37,518 nucleotides of DNA from Alphaproteobacteria bacterium (GCA_016869675.1 VGDP01000030.1:1-37518); one strand, 5' to 3'; positions 20,073 to 29,122 are shown, numbered from the stretch's first letter. Made by a program: numbers and translations. The notes: generated from the letters alone by a model not told the origin.

Positions 20073-21009
20073 CAGCAAAGGCGTTAACCAGCCGATCGGC
20101 CGCCGCCAGCGCGATGCTCGGCCGCGCATCGCTAACGCTATGGGCGGCGGGTAGGCGGTGGCGGAACCAGGTCACTTGACGCTTGGCGTAATTGCGGGTG
20201 GCTTGGCGCGCGCGCCGGCTGGCCTCGGCCAGGGAGCAGCGTCCCACCACGTGATCGATCAGCTCGCGCAGGCCCAAGGTCTTCCACGCCGGGCAGCCCG
20301 GCGGCAAGGCCAAGCCACCCACCGCGGCGGCTTCGTCCAGCGCGCCGCGCGCCAGCATGGCGCTCCACCGTCGGTCGCACCGGGCGTACAGCACGGGCCG
20401 CGGCGGGTCGAGCGCGAGTGCGAGCACCGGCCCCCGGTGGGCGCCCGCCCGTGGCAACCCCTGCCACCAGCCGAGCGGCCGGCCGGTGGCCTCGAGCACC
20501 TCGAACGCGCGGGCGACGCGCTGGCGGTCCGTGGCGCGCAGCCGCGCAGCACCCGTTGGATCGCGCCGGGCGACCTCGGCGTGCAGCACCGCGACGCCCT
20601 GGCGCTCGAGCCGGACCCGTACGCCCTCGCGCACCGAGGCCGGAATGTCCGGAACCGGCGCCAGTCCATCCAGGAACGCCTCGATGTAAAGGCCGGTGCC
20701 ACCGACCAGGAAGGGCAGCCGCCCGGCCGCCCAAGCCTCGCGCGCCGCCGCGCGCGCGGCCTCGGCCCACCACGCCGCGGTCGCCGTCTCGACACAGCCC
20801 AGCACCCCAAACAGGGCGTGCGGCGCGGCCGCTATGGCCGCCCGGTCGGGCCGCGCGGTCAGGATCGCCAGTTCACGGTAGAGCTGCTGGCTGTCGGCGT
20901 TGACGACAACACCATCGAAGCCCCGGGCCAGGTCGAGCGCCAGCGCGGACTTGCCGCTCGCGGTCGGCCCGGCGACGACGACGACCGGGCCGTCGGCGCG
21001 ATCGGTCAG
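20047..21009 (-). CDS. miaA: tRNA dimethylallyltransferase, apparent CTG start
   Basis: 320 residues. MiaA prenylates A37 of tRNAs that read U-starting codons. It shows the P-loop GPTASGKS (residues 14-21), NADSQQLY (37-44), GGTGLYIEAFLDGLAP, and a C-terminal WKTLGLRELIDH and QATRNYAKRQVTWFR. The P-loop frame has no ATG, GTG or TTG between the in-frame stop at 21043-21045 and the P-loop. The only NTG codon is CTG 21009, which overlaps the stop of the protease gene as CTGA, similar to the ATGA coupling seen elsewhere. A GTG at 20805 would omit the P-loop and the substrate site, so it is rejected. It sits between the DegP-type protease gene and ilvI. Confidence 0.88.
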   Translation of the reverse strand: MTDRADGPVVVVAGPTASGKSALALDLARGFDGVVVNADSQQLYRELAILTARPDRAAIAAAPHALFGVLGCVETATAAWWAEAARAAAREAWAAGRLPFLVGGTGLYIEAFLDGLAPVPDIPASVREGVRVRLERQGVAVLHAEVARRDPTGAARLRATDRQRVARAFEVLEATGRPLGWWQGLPRAGAHRGPVLALALDPPRPVLYARCDRRWSAMLARGALDEAAAVGGLALPPGCPAWKTLGLRELIDHVVGRCSLAEASRRARQATRNYAKRQVTWFRHRLPAAHSVSDARPSIALAAADRLVNAFAVDQHRHSK

Positions 21010-22451
21010 GGCACGTCCGCGTCCAGCGCGACGAACCGGCGGTCACCGGCGCGATCGACCAGCACGACGATCTTCTTGGCGGCACCCGCCTTGGCTTCGT
21101 CGACGATGCGGGCCACGTCGGCCGCGACGGCGATCCGCCGCTGCTGCACGTCCATGATAAGGTCGCCCTCGGCGATGGCGGCGGCGGCGGCGGCGCTGTT
21201 GGGATCGACCGCCGTGACCACGGCGCCAGTCGCCCCGGGGTCCAGGCCGTACTGGGCCTTGGCCTCCTCGGTCAAGTCACCGAGCGTCATGCCCAGCGCC
21301 TCGACCGCCTGGGGCGCCGACGGCGCGACCTCGGGACCGGCTTCCAGCGCGGCTAGTTCGTCGTCCGCGGGCATTTCGCCGAGGGTGACGTCGAAGGTCA
21401 GCCGTTCGCCCTGGCGCACGATCTCGACCTTGACCGCCTTGCCCACGTCGGTTTCCGCCACGACGCGCGGCAGCATGCGCATGGTCGGGATCGGCTTGCC
21501 GTCGAACGAGACGATCACGTCGCCGGCGACAATACCCGCCTGCTCGGCCGGGCCGCCGGCGGTGACGCTGGCCACCAACGCTCCCGTCGGCTCGCTGAGC
21601 CCGAAGCCCTCGGCGATGTCCTCGTCGACCGACTGGATGCGCACACCGAGCCAGCCGCGCTGCACGCGGCCGGATTGGCGAAGCTGGCCGATGACGTGCT
21701 CGGCCAGCCGCGCCGGCGTGGCGAAGCCGATGCCGACCGAGCCGCCGGAGGGCGAAAAGATCGCCGTGTTGATGCCAATGACCTTGCCGTCCAGGTTGAA
21801 CAGCGGGCCGCCGGAGTTGCCGCGGTTGATCGGCGCGTCGGTCTGCAGGAAGTCGTCGTAGGGACCGGCGTCGAGATCGCGGCTCCGGGCCGAGATGATG
21901 CCGGCGGTCACGGTGTTGCCGAAGCCGAACGGGTTGCCGATCGCCAGCACCCAGTCGCCCACGCGCACCGTGTCGGAGTCGCCGAACGACACGAAGGGCA
22001 GCGACTTCTCGGATTCGACCTTGAGCAGCGCCAGGTCGGTCTTGGGGTCGCGCCCGACCACCTCGGCCTTCAGTTCGGTGTCGTCGTTCAGCACGACCTT
22101 GATCTCGTCTGCCTCGGCGATCACGTGGTTGTTGGTCACCACGTAGCCGGCGGCGTCGATGATGAAGCCGGAGCCCAGCGAGGTCGCGCGCCGCGTCGGC
22201 TCCTCGCCGTTGCGCTGGCGCTGCTGGTTGAAGAACTCCTCGAAGAACTCCTTGAATGGCGAGCCCTCGGGGAACTGTGGCATCTCCGGCATGTCCGACT
22301 GCTGCATGAGCTGGGACGTCGCGATGTTGACCACCGCCGGCATCAGCTGCTCGGCCAGGTCGGCGAAGCTTTCCGGCGTGCCGCGCGCGAGGCCTGGCCC
22401 GGCGGCGAGCAGCACGATCAGGCCGGCGATCAGTCCCGACAGGCGGCGCAT
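21006..22451 (-). CDS. DegP/HtrA-type periplasmic serine protease
   Basis: 481 residues. A signal peptide (about residues 1-23, hydrophobic GLIAGLIVLLAAGPG, cleavage near ARG) leads into a trypsin-like domain with triad His109 (TNNHVI), Asp139 (KTDLALL) and Ser213 (RGNSGGPL). Two PDZ domains follow: one around 255-350 (RGWLGVRIQSV, GGPAEQAGIVAGDVIVSFDGKPI) and a second at the C-terminus (TAVDPNSAAAAAAIAEGDLIMDVQ). It degrades or refolds damaged envelope proteins. The Q-rich acidic stretch at residues 47-82 is the flexible LA loop. Its stop overlaps the miaA start. It lies downstream of hflKC, a common alphaproteobacterial arrangement. I leave the symbol empty because degP, degQ and mucD cannot be told apart here. 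Confidence 0.94.
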   Translation of the reverse strand: MRRLSGLIAGLIVLLAAGPGLARGTPESFADLAEQLMPAVVNIATSQLMQQSDMPEMPQFPEGSPFKEFFEEFFNQQRQRNGEEPTRRATSLGSGFIIDAAGYVVTNNHVIAEADEIKVVLNDDTELKAEVVGRDPKTDLALLKVESEKSLPFVSFGDSDTVRVGDWVLAIGNPFGFGNTVTAGIISARSRDLDAGPYDDFLQTDAPINRGNSGGPLFNLDGKVIGINTAIFSPSGGSVGIGFATPARLAEHVIGQLRQSGRVQRGWLGVRIQSVDEDIAEGFGLSEPTGALVASVTAGGPAEQAGIVAGDVIVSFDGKPIPTMRMLPRVVAETDVGKAVKVEIVRQGERLTFDVTLGEMPADDELAALEAGPEVAPSAPQAVEALGMTLGDLTEEAKAQYGLDPGATGAVVTAVDPNSAAAAAAIAEGDLIMDVQQRRIAVAADVARIVDEAKAGAAKKIVVLVDRAGDRRFVALDADVP

Positions 22452-22582
22452 GGGGTTCTCCTCGCGGGTTCGGCGACGGGGGCGGTGTCTGGGAATCTAG
22501 AATGTAGAGACGTACGGCGACAGATCAATCGCACGAAACTGTGGCCGAAACGGGGCCGGAGCCGCCTGATGCCGGCACCCTG

Positions 22583-22770
22583 TCAGCCGCCGCGCGCCAA
22601 CCACACGATGACGATCCCCGCGATCACCGCCAGGATGCTGGCCTAGCGCAGCACCTGGGGCTCAAGCCCGCGGCCAGGCGCATGTAGGCCTGGGCACGAT
22701 CGGGGATCAGGGCGTGGATGGCGCCCTCGATCACCAGGACCAGCCCCAGGGCGACGACCAAGTCGCGCAC
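22583..22770 (-). pseudogene. DUF2065 (YjeT-like) small membrane protein, frameshift plus stop
   Basis: Starts at GTG 22770, 10 bases after hflC (VRDLVVALGLVLVIEGAIHALIPDRAQAYMRLAAGLSP). A normal protein of about 62 residues would continue PQVLRxASILAVIAGIVIVWLARGG to 22583. Here one C appears missing from the C-run (GGGG 22657-22660 on the plus strand) and the codon after LR is TAG (22643-22645). The untouched second membrane helix shows it was a real gene. Its role in the family is unknown; it is usually found with hflKC. Total length of 188 bases is one short of a whole number of codons, which fits a single deletion. Confidence 0.65.
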
Positions 22771-22780
22771 GGCCTGTGCC

Positions 22781-23659
22781 CTAGCGCTCGGGCGCGCCGA
22801 AGGTCGAGCCGAAGTAGCGGAAGAAATCGCTGTCGGGCGACAGCACCATCGTCGTGTCGCTGCTGGATAGGGCCTCGCGGTACGCCTGCATCGAGCGGTA
22901 GAACGTGAAGAAGTCCACGTCCTTGCCGAACGCCTCGGCGAAGATGCGCACGGCCTCGGCGTCGCCCTCGCCGCGTTTGATCTCGGCGTCGCGCCGCGCT
23001 TCGGACAGGATGACCGCCCGCTCGCGATCGGCGTCGGCACGGATCTTGAGCGACTGCTCCTCGCCCTCGGCACGGGTCTCGCGCGCCTCGCGCTCGCGTT
23101 CCGTCTGCATGCGATGGTAGATCGCCTCGCTGTTCTCGGCCGGCAGGTCGGCGCGGCGGATGCGCACGTCGATGACGTTGACGCCGAACTGCTGCGCCTC
23201 GGCGTTGACCAGGTCGCGGATACGGGTCATCAGGGCGGCGCGTTCGCCCGACACGACGGCGATGAGTGAGACCGAGCCGACCACCCGCCGCATCGCGGCG
23301 TTGAGCAGGTTGCCGAGCCGTGTGGTCGCCACCGCCTCGGTCCCGACGCTCTGGTAGAACTTCAGCGGATCGACGATGCGGTAGCGCGCGAAGGCATCGA
23401 CCACCAGCCGCTTCTGATCGGCGGCGATCACTTCCTCGACCGGATTGTTGAAGTCGAGGATGCGCCGGTCGTAGGTCACCACATCCTGGACGAAGGGCAG
23501 TTTGAAGTTGAGACCCGGGTCGCGGATCACGCGCTTCGGATCGCCGAACTGCAGCACGATCGCCTGTTCGTTCTGATGCACCGTGAACAGCGTGCTGGAG
23601 CCGACGATCAGCACCAGCGCGACGACGACGGCGAGACCGATCAGCCCGATGCGCATCAC
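22781..23659 (-). CDS. hflC: FtsH protease modulator HflC
   Basis: 292 residues. An N-terminal membrane anchor (IGLIGLAVVVALVLIVGSSTLFTV) is followed by a prohibitin/SPFH domain (NEQAIVLQFGDPKRVI, DPGLNFKLPFVQDVVTYDRRILDFNNPVEEVIAADQKRLVVDAFARYRI) and a coiled-coil rich in charged residues (REREARETRAEGEEQSLKIRADADRERA). With HflK it forms a periplasmic-side cage around the membrane protease FtsH. Its start overlaps the hflK stop by 4 bases (ATGA). Length is normal. Confidence 0.95.
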   Translation of the reverse strand: MMRIGLIGLAVVVALVLIVGSSTLFTVHQNEQAIVLQFGDPKRVIRDPGLNFKLPFVQDVVTYDRRILDFNNPVEEVIAADQKRLVVDAFARYRIVDPLKFYQSVGTEAVATTRLGNLLNAAMRRVVGSVSLIAVVSGERAALMTRIRDLVNAEAQQFGVNVIDVRIRRADLPAENSEAIYHRMQTEREREARETRAEGEEQSLKIRADADRERAVILSEARRDAEIKRGEGDAEAVRIFAEAFGKDVDFFTFYRSMQAYREALSSSDTTMVLSPDSDFFRYFGSTFGAPER

Positions 23660-24771
23660 TGGGTCCCCTCGGGCTCGACCTTGCGCAGCTCGGGCAGCGG
23701 CAGATAGGGCAGCACGCCCTGGGTTCCGCCGCCCTGCGAGTCGATGATGACCTTGTTCATGCCGGCCAGGATGTCTTGCATGGTCTCGAGGTAGAGCCGC
23801 CGCGTGGTCACGTCCTTGGCCTGGATGTACTCGTTGTAGACCGCCGTGAAGCGGTTGGCCTCGCCGAGGGCGCGGTTGATCGTCTCCTGCTTGTAGGCCT
23901 CGGCCTCCTGCAGCAGCTTGGCGGCCTCGCCCTGGGCCACCGGCAGGATCGAGTTCTGGTACGCCTGAGCCTGGTTGATGATGCGTTCCTTGTCCGCCTT
24001 GGCGGCCTGGACGTCGCGGTAGGCGTCGATCACGGCGGCGGGCGTGTCGACGCCCTGCAGTTCGACCTGAGTGATTTCGATGCCGGTGTCGTACTCGTCG
24101 AGCACGCGCTGCATCAGCTCCTGCGTGCCGACCTCGATCTCGCTGCGCCCCTCGGCCAGGGCGTTGGCGATGGTCTGCTTGCCGACGACCTCGCGCATGG
24201 CGCTCTCGGCCACGTCCTTCACGGTCGCCGCCGGTTCGCGGATGTTGAACAGGAACCGCCCGGCGTCCTTGATGACCCAGAACACCACGAAGTTGATGTC
24301 GATGATGTTCTCGTCACCGGTCAGCATCAGGCTTTCGGTCTGCACCTGACGGGTGGAGCTGGTGGCCGCCGCCTCGCTGCGGAAACCGACATCGACCCGG
24401 TTCACGCGGGTGACCTTGGGTGTGTAGACCTCGCCGATCGGCGTCGGCAGGTTGTAGTTCAGGCCCGGCTGTGTGGTCTGCACCCACTTACCGAACACCA
24501 ATTCGACGCCCTGCTCATCGGGCAGCACGCGATAGAACCCGGTCGCGGCCCAGATGGCGACGACCAGCGCACCCACGATGATCAGGCCGCGCGCGCCGCC
24601 CACTCCGCCCGGCAGCACCGACTTCAGCCGGTCCTGGCCACGCCGCAGCAGATCTTCCAAATCCGGAGGTTGCGGCCCACCGGGTCCGCGGCCCCACGGC
24701 CCTTGCGGTCCCCCGCCCCAGGGCCCGCCGCTTCCACTGCCGCCGCCGCCTCCTTGCGATGACCACGGCAT
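23656..24771 (-). CDS. hflK: FtsH protease modulator HflK
   Basis: 371 residues. It has a glycine- and proline-rich cytoplasmic N-terminus (residues 1-40), one membrane helix (GLIIVGALVVAIWAATGFY, about 63-81), then the SPFH domain with LPDEQGVELVFGKWVQT and QPGLNYNLPTPI, and a coiled-coil tail (AQAYQNSILPVAQGEAAKLLQEAEAYKQE). It partners with HflC to modulate FtsH. The start ATG 24771 lies opposite the mrp start region; the two genes are divergent with 157 bases between their starts. Its ribosome site is GCGAGGAAAGGA. Confidence 0.95.
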   Translation of the reverse strand: MPWSSQGGGGGSGSGGPWGGGPQGPWGRGPGGPQPPDLEDLLRRGQDRLKSVLPGGVGGARGLIIVGALVVAIWAATGFYRVLPDEQGVELVFGKWVQTTQPGLNYNLPTPIGEVYTPKVTRVNRVDVGFRSEAAATSSTRQVQTESLMLTGDENIIDINFVVFWVIKDAGRFLFNIREPAATVKDVAESAMREVVGKQTIANALAEGRSEIEVGTQELMQRVLDEYDTGIEITQVELQGVDTPAAVIDAYRDVQAAKADKERIINQAQAYQNSILPVAQGEAAKLLQEAEAYKQETINRALGEANRFTAVYNEYIQAKDVTTRRLYLETMQDILAGMNKVIIDSQGGGTQGVLPYLPLPELRKVEPEGTQ

Positions 24772-24806
24772 GAAGACGTCCTTTCCTCGCTCCTTGGGGG
24801 AGACGC

Positions 24807-24835
24807 TTGGTCACTGAATTGCTTCGCTATATATG
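24807..24835 (+). promoter_or_regulatory. Putative mrp promoter
   Basis: TTGGTC (24807-24812) and TATATG (24830-24835) are 17 bases apart, in the AT-rich spacer between hflK and mrp. A TATATA two bases earlier would give a 15-base spacer. Transcription would start near 24842, giving a short leader that contains the duplicated start region. Confidence 0.4.
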
Positions 24836-24881
24836 TCAATGGGTATGTCGGTACAAGGATCAAGAGTTCCTATCGGGATTC

Positions 24882-24939
24882 GCCGCGAGGAGATTGGTCA
24901 TGGCGCGCGTGCCGCGAGGAGATTGGTCATGGCGCGCGT
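24882..24939 (+). repeat. Perfect 29-bp tandem duplication of the mrp start region
   Basis: 24882-24910 is repeated exactly at 24911-24939. Each copy holds AGGAG, a 7-base spacer (ATTGGTC) and ATGGCGCGCGT, that is, a full ribosome-binding site with start codon. The copies are 29 bases apart, so the two start codons are in different frames. Starting at the first ATG (24900) gives a 39-residue frame that closes at 25019, overlapping the true mrp start. Confidence 0.9.
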
Positions 24940-26023
24940 CACCGAACGAGAGGTCATGGACGCGCTGGGCGCTGTCGCCGACCCCGACCGTGGGCGCAGC
25001 GTGGTCGCGCTCGGCATGATCTCGGGCGTCGTGGTGCGCGACGGCAACGTCGGCTTCGCGCTCGAGGTCGATCCCAAGGACGCGGCGCGCAAGGAGGGCC
25101 TGCGCAGGGCGTGCGAGCAGGCGGTCGCGGCGCTGCCGGGCGTGTTGTCGGTCACCGCCGTGTTGACCGCCCATCGAGGAACCCAGGCGGCCGCGCCGAC
25201 GGCCCCGGCTAAGCCGGGCCTGCCGGGCATAGCCTCCATCGTCGCCGTCGCCTCGGGCAAGGGCGGGGTCGGCAAGTCGACCACGGCGGTCAACCTGGCG
25301 CTCGGCCTGGCGGCGCTCGGGCGTCGGGTCGGGCTCCTGGACGCGGACGTCTACGGGCCGTCGATCCCGCGCATGATGGGCCTGGCGGGCCGCCCGGCCA
25401 TGCACGACGAGCGCAGCCTGGCGCCCAAGGAGAACTACGGCGTCAAGGTCATGTCTATGGGCTTCCTGGTGGGCGAGGATACGCCCATGGTCTGGCGCGG
25501 GCCCATGGTGGTCCAGGCGCTGGAGCAGCTGTTCAACCAGGTCGCATGGGGCGAGCTGGACGTGCTGGTGTGCGACCTGCCGCCCGGCACCGGCGACACC
25601 CAGCTCACCATGTCCCAGCGCGTGCCCCTGACCGGCGCGGTGATCGTCTCGACGCCCCAGGACATCGCGCTGATCGACGCGCGCAAGGGCCTCAACATGT
25701 TCCGCAAGGTCGACGTGCCGGTGTTCGGCATCGTCGAGAACATGAGCTATTTCCTGTGCCCGAGCTGCGGCACCCGGTCCGACATCTTCGGCCACGGCGG
25801 GGCACGCGCGACCGCCGCCGAGCTCGGCGTCGACTTCCTGGGCGAGGTGCCGCTGCACATGGCGATCCGCGAGACCTCGGACGGCGGCCGGCCGATCGTG
25901 GCGACCGACCCGGCGAGCCCGCACGCCGCCGCCTACCGCGACATCGCGGGCCAGGTGGCGGCCAAGATCGACGCGGCGTTGGGCGCCGGGGCTCGCCAGG
26001 CACCGTCCATCGTCGTGCAGTAG
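24929..26023 (+). CDS. mrp: Iron-sulfur cluster carrier protein Mrp/ApbC
   Basis: 364 residues. An N-terminal MIP18-like domain ([30 protein letters not shown]) precedes a ParA/MinD-type ATPase. It shows the deviant Walker [13 protein letters not shown] (residues 109-119), [31 protein letters not shown] and the cluster-binding CPSCG near residue 275. It is thought to carry and deliver Fe-S clusters in the cytoplasm. I place the start at ATG 24929, the second copy of the duplicated start region; the frame stays open upstream to 24833 but has no better start. A gene on the minus strand begins beyond its end. Confidence 0.95.
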   Translation: MARVTEREVMDALGAVADPDRGRSVVALGMISGVVVRDGNVGFALEVDPKDAARKEGLRRACEQAVAALPGVLSVTAVLTAHRGTQAAAPTAPAKPGLPGIASIVAVASGKGGVGKSTTAVNLALGLAALGRRVGLLDADVYGPSIPRMMGLAGRPAMHDERSLAPKENYGVKVMSMGFLVGEDTPMVWRGPMVVQALEQLFNQVAWGELDVLVCDLPPGTGDTQLTMSQRVPLTGAVIVSTPQDIALIDARKGLNMFRKVDVPVFGIVENMSYFLCPSCGTRSDIFGHGGARATAAELGVDFLGEVPLHMAIRETSDGGRPIVATDPASPHAAAYRDIAGQVAAKIDAALGAGARQAPSIVVQ

Positions 26024-26031
26024 CGGGCGCC

Positions 26032-26988
26032 TCAGGCGCGGGTCGCCACGTTCTTCGGGCGGCCGGTGTAGAACGCCTCCAGGTTCTCGATCGCGCCGTC
26101 GAGGATGGCCAGGCTGCCCTCGGGCGTGTTGAAGCCGCTGTGCGGCGTCAGCACCACGTTGTCGAGCCGGGTCAGGGGATGGCCTGCCGGCAATGGTTCG
26201 ATCGCGAACACGTCGAGGCCCGCGGCGGCGATGTGGCCCGTGCGCAGCAGCTCGATCAGCGTTGCCTCGTCCAGGATCTGGGCGCGCGCCGTGTTGACCA
26301 CGACGACGCCGGGCTTCATGCGACGGAGGTGTTGGTCCGTGATCAGGCCCGTGGTCTCGCGCGTCAGAAGCAGGTGGAACGAGACCACGTCGGCGCGCGC
26401 CAGCACGTCGTCCAGCGCCAGGAAAGCGACATCCGGATGCGCCGCGGGTTCGGGCCGGCGGGTCCACGCGATCACGTCCATGCCGAACGCACGAGCCAGC
26501 GGCACGGTCGCCTGGGCGATGCGGCCGAATCCGACCAGGCCGAGCGTCTTGCCGCGCAGGTCGAAGCCTTGCAGCCCCTGGTTCCAGCCGCAGGCGCGTG
26601 TCTCCCGGTCGAGCCGCGCGATGTGGCGGGTGGCGGCCAGCATCAGGGCCATGGTGTGCTCGGCCACCGTCTCCGCGGTCGAGAGGGTATGGGTGACCGT
26701 GATGCCGAGCCGCGCGGCTTCGTCCAGGTCGATGAAGTTGGCGGCGCCGAGCCCGGTGAACGAGATGATTTTCAGCCTCGGCGCGGCGCGCATGTGAGCA
26801 GCGTCGAGGCCCCAGGCGGAGATGATCCCGTCGGCCTCGGCGAGGCGCGCGCCGAAGTCCGCGTCCGACCGCGTGCCCACGTGCAACGCGAAATCCCCTA
26901 GCGCCTCGAGCCGGGCCAGGCGCGCGCCTGTCAGTTGCCGGGGTGCGTCCGCGCCCGCGTCGGGATAGACGATGCGTCGCCGCGCCAT
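26032..26988 (-). CDS. D-2-hydroxyacid dehydrogenase
   Basis: 318 residues. NAD-binding Rossmann motif GLVGFGRIAQ (about residues 150-159), and the catalytic trio of the family: Arg in VVNTARA, Glu in DVFAIEPLP and His in TPHSGFNT. The substrate-side region includes FTGLGAANFIDLDEAARLGITVTHT. It reduces 2-keto acids to D-2-hydroxy acids or the reverse; substrate class (phosphoglycerate, glyoxylate/hydroxypyruvate or others) cannot be told. ATG 26988 gives MARRRIVYPDAGAD. It is convergent with mrp (8 bases between stops) and lies 45 bases beyond the esterase remnant. Confidence 0.9.
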   Translation of the reverse strand: MARRRIVYPDAGADAPRQLTGARLARLEALGDFALHVGTRSDADFGARLAEADGIISAWGLDAAHMRAAPRLKIISFTGLGAANFIDLDEAARLGITVTHTLSTAETVAEHTMALMLAATRHIARLDRETRACGWNQGLQGFDLRGKTLGLVGFGRIAQATVPLARAFGMDVIAWTRRPEPAAHPDVAFLALDDVLARADVVSFHLLLTRETTGLITDQHLRRMKPGVVVVNTARAQILDEATLIELLRTGHIAAAGLDVFAIEPLPAGHPLTRLDNVVLTPHSGFNTPEGSLAILDGAIENLEAFYTGRPKNVATRA

Positions 26989-27033
26989 GGCGGTGCGTGC
27001 CCCCTTGGTGTTCGACCCCGAGCCGCTGACCGG

Positions 27034-27195
27034 TCAGGTCGGTAGCAGCCCGCGCCAGACGTCCCAGCGCAATGCGTAGGGATCGTGCAGGACCCGGCAG
27101 GCCAAATCCAGGCGCATGACGGACCGCGAGGGCGCGTGGTACGCCGGCCAAGCCGGCAGGATCGTGTCGGTTGCACGCTTCGGATGGCGCGCCAA
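27034..27195 (-). pseudogene. C-terminal remnant of a type B carboxylesterase
   Basis: In the frame closing at TGA 27034-27036 the minus strand reads LPAWPAYHAPSRSVMRLDL, then ACRVLHDPYALRWDVWRGLLPT. The pattern W-P-x-Y...R-x-V-M-x-L-D...CRV-x-x-DP matches the last 40 residues of carboxylesterase type B proteins. No esterase core (GESAGG) lies upstream; the sequence there belongs to the FAD monooxygenase in another frame. I infer a deletion that joined two genes. The left limit of the remnant is uncertain within about 30 bases. Confidence 0.5.
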
Positions 27196-28171
27196 ACTTC
27201 AAGGGCTCGGCCAGAAGGTCGGCCGTGGCCATGGCGTCCTGGATCGCCAGGTTGATGCCGACGCCGTCTATCGGCGACATGGCGTGGGCGGCGTCGCCGA
27301 TGCACAGGAACCCGGGCCGATGCCACACCGGCAGCCGGTCGACGCGCACGGTGAGCAGGCGCGTGTCCTCGAACGATTGGACGTTGGCCACCCGGTCGGC
27401 CAGGTGCGGCGCGGCGCCGGCGAGCCGGGCGCGGAAGGCCGCGATGCCGTCGGCACGCAGCCGCTCGTAGCCGCCCTTGGGAATGACGAAAGCGCACTGC
27501 CAGAAGTCGCCGCGATCGAGCGTGATCAGGATGGCGCCGGCCTCGAACCGCCCCATGACCCCGGCCGGATCGTCGGCACGCTTGGGCAGGCGGAACCACA
27601 CCACATCGATGGGTGCGCCCAGATCCTCGACCGCCAGCCCGGCGGCCGCGCGCAGGCGCGAGCCGCGCCCGTCGGCCGCCACCACCAGGTCGGCGTCGAG
27701 TGTCGTCTCGGCCCCATCGATGCGCACGCGCACACCAGCGACGACACCGTCGTGGATCACCAGGTCCGTCGCCTCGGCCAACATCACCAGGCGGAACGAG
27801 GCGAAGCGCGCGGCGGCGCGCACCAGGAAGCTGAGGAAGTTCCACTGCGGCACGAACGCGATGAACGGCGCCTGCACCGGCAGGTGCGAGACATCGGCGA
27901 TCGCGAGCATCCGGCCGCCGACGATGGCGTGCAGGTGGCGCACCTTCTGGTGAGGCTCGCGGAGGAAGTCGTTGAGCATCCCGAGTTCGTGCAGCAACTC
28001 GAGTGTCGAAGGATGGATCGTGTCGCCGCAGAAATCGCGCAGGAAGTCCGCGTGCTTCTCCAGCACCACAACGTCGACGCCGGCGCGCGCGAGCAGCAGC
28101 CCGAGCATCAGGCCCGCCGGCCCGCCGCCGCACACACAACAGCGGTTGGCACGCGGAAGGCCGTTGCTCAA
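27190..28171 (-). pseudogene. FAD-dependent aromatic/UbiH-type monooxygenase, C-terminus lost
   Basis: Starts at TTG 28171, overlapping the thyX stop as TTGA. It shows the FAD dinucleotide motif VCGGGPAGLMLGLLLARAG and EKHADFLRDFCGDTIHPSTLELL, then DADLVVAADGRGSRLR (DG motif) and FLCIGDAAHAMSPIDGVGINLAIQDAMATADLLAEPL (GD motif). Homologues continue for about 80-100 more residues. Here similarity stops near 27200 and the frame runs on without meaning through the next genes. Both FAD motifs and the substrate domain are intact, so a product could still fold, but without the normal C-terminus. The substrate is not known; homologues hydroxylate aromatic or quinone compounds. Confidence 0.75.
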
Positions 28172-29100
28172 CGGCCCAGCACCGCCATCAACTCGCGCCA
28201 TTCCCCGGCCGACATGCCGCTGTCCTTCTGGTCCACGGTCTCGCCGGCCAGCAGACGCCGCACGACCGCGAGCGCCTTGGCCGACAGCCGAGCACCGCCC
28301 AACCCGTACTCCATGAACGCGCCGTGGGCCAACGGCACCCAGCGCTCGACCAGGCCCAGGATGACCTCGGCGTAGGCGCGGATCTCGTACTGCGCATGGG
28401 GGTCGGCGCGCAGGCTCAGGAAATGCAGCAAGTTGTGCAGGTCAATCTTCCAGTACCACTGGGTGTAGACGTTGAGCGTCAGGTTCATGCGCGCGAGCTC
28501 GCGCGCGAGGCCGTTGCGCGCCGGATCGATCGTCTCGCCGGTGGGCGTCTCGTTGAGCAGCTCCATATAGCGGTCGTAGGAGCGGCGCGCGTCCTGGCGC
28601 AGCACGTCCAGCACGCGCGCGGCCTCGGCGCCGTCGAGCATACGGCCGCGGCCCTGGCGGTTGCTGGTCGCCTGGGCCGCCAGGTGCTCGGGCGCGGGCA
28701 CGTAGAACTCGTCGTCCAGGATCGAGTAGCGCGCCGAGATCTCGTTGACGTTGGCCGAACGGTGCCGGATCCATTGGCGCGCGACGAACACAGGCAACTT
28801 GACGTGCAGCTTCAATTCGCACATCTCGAACGGTGTCGTGTGCCTGTGCCGCATCAAATAGTTAACCAAGCCGCCGTCGTCGCGCACCGAGCGCGTGCCG
28901 GCGCCGTAGGACACCCGCGCCGCCTGGACCACGGCGTCGTCGTCGCCCATGTAGTCGACCACCCGCACGAAGCCGTGGTCGAGCACCGGCAGGGCGTCGA
29001 ACAGGACCTCTTCCAGCGCCGCGACCGTCGGACGCCGGGTCGTCGCGGTCCGGCCCCTGGACGCCGCGATGTCCGCCTGCTGCTCGGGGGTCAGGGTCAT
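28168..29100 (-). CDS. thyX: Flavin-dependent thymidylate synthase
   Basis: 310 residues, including the N-terminal extension usual in alphaproteobacteria. It methylates dUMP using FAD, NADPH and methylenetetrahydrofolate. The signature [14 protein letters not shown] (RHRxxSxNExSxRY form with small changes) is present, plus [32 protein letters not shown] and [20 protein letters not shown]. No thyA occurs in this window. ATG 29100 gives [16 protein letters not shown]. Its stop overlaps the start of the FAD monooxygenase gene by 4 bases. Confidence 0.96.
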   Translation of the reverse strand: MTLTPEQQADIAASRGRTATTRRPTVAALEEVLFDALPVLDHGFVRVVDYMGDDDAVVQAARVSYGAGTRSVRDDGGLVNYLMRHRHTTPFEMCELKLHVKLPVFVARQWIRHRSANVNEISARYSILDDEFYVPAPEHLAAQATSNRQGRGRMLDGAEAARVLDVLRQDARRSYDRYMELLNETPTGETIDPARNGLARELARMNLTLNVYTQWYWKIDLHNLLHFLSLRADPHAQYEIRAYAEVILGLVERWVPLAHGAFMEYGLGGARLSAKALAVVRRLLAGETVDQKDSGMSAGEWRELMAVLGR

Positions 29101-29122
29101 GGCGTGTCCGGCCGGCCTAGGT

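Noticed and set aside
24900-25019. 39-residue frame from the first copy of the duplicated start as a real small gene
   Set aside because: Its codons are the shifted reading of mrp and the peptide has no recognisable feature; more likely a by-product of the duplication.
24860-28201. 1113-codon minus-strand open frame as one giant protein
   Set aside because: Only the first 320 or so codons resemble a protein family. The rest lies in the wrong frame of the dehydrogenase gene and opposite mrp.
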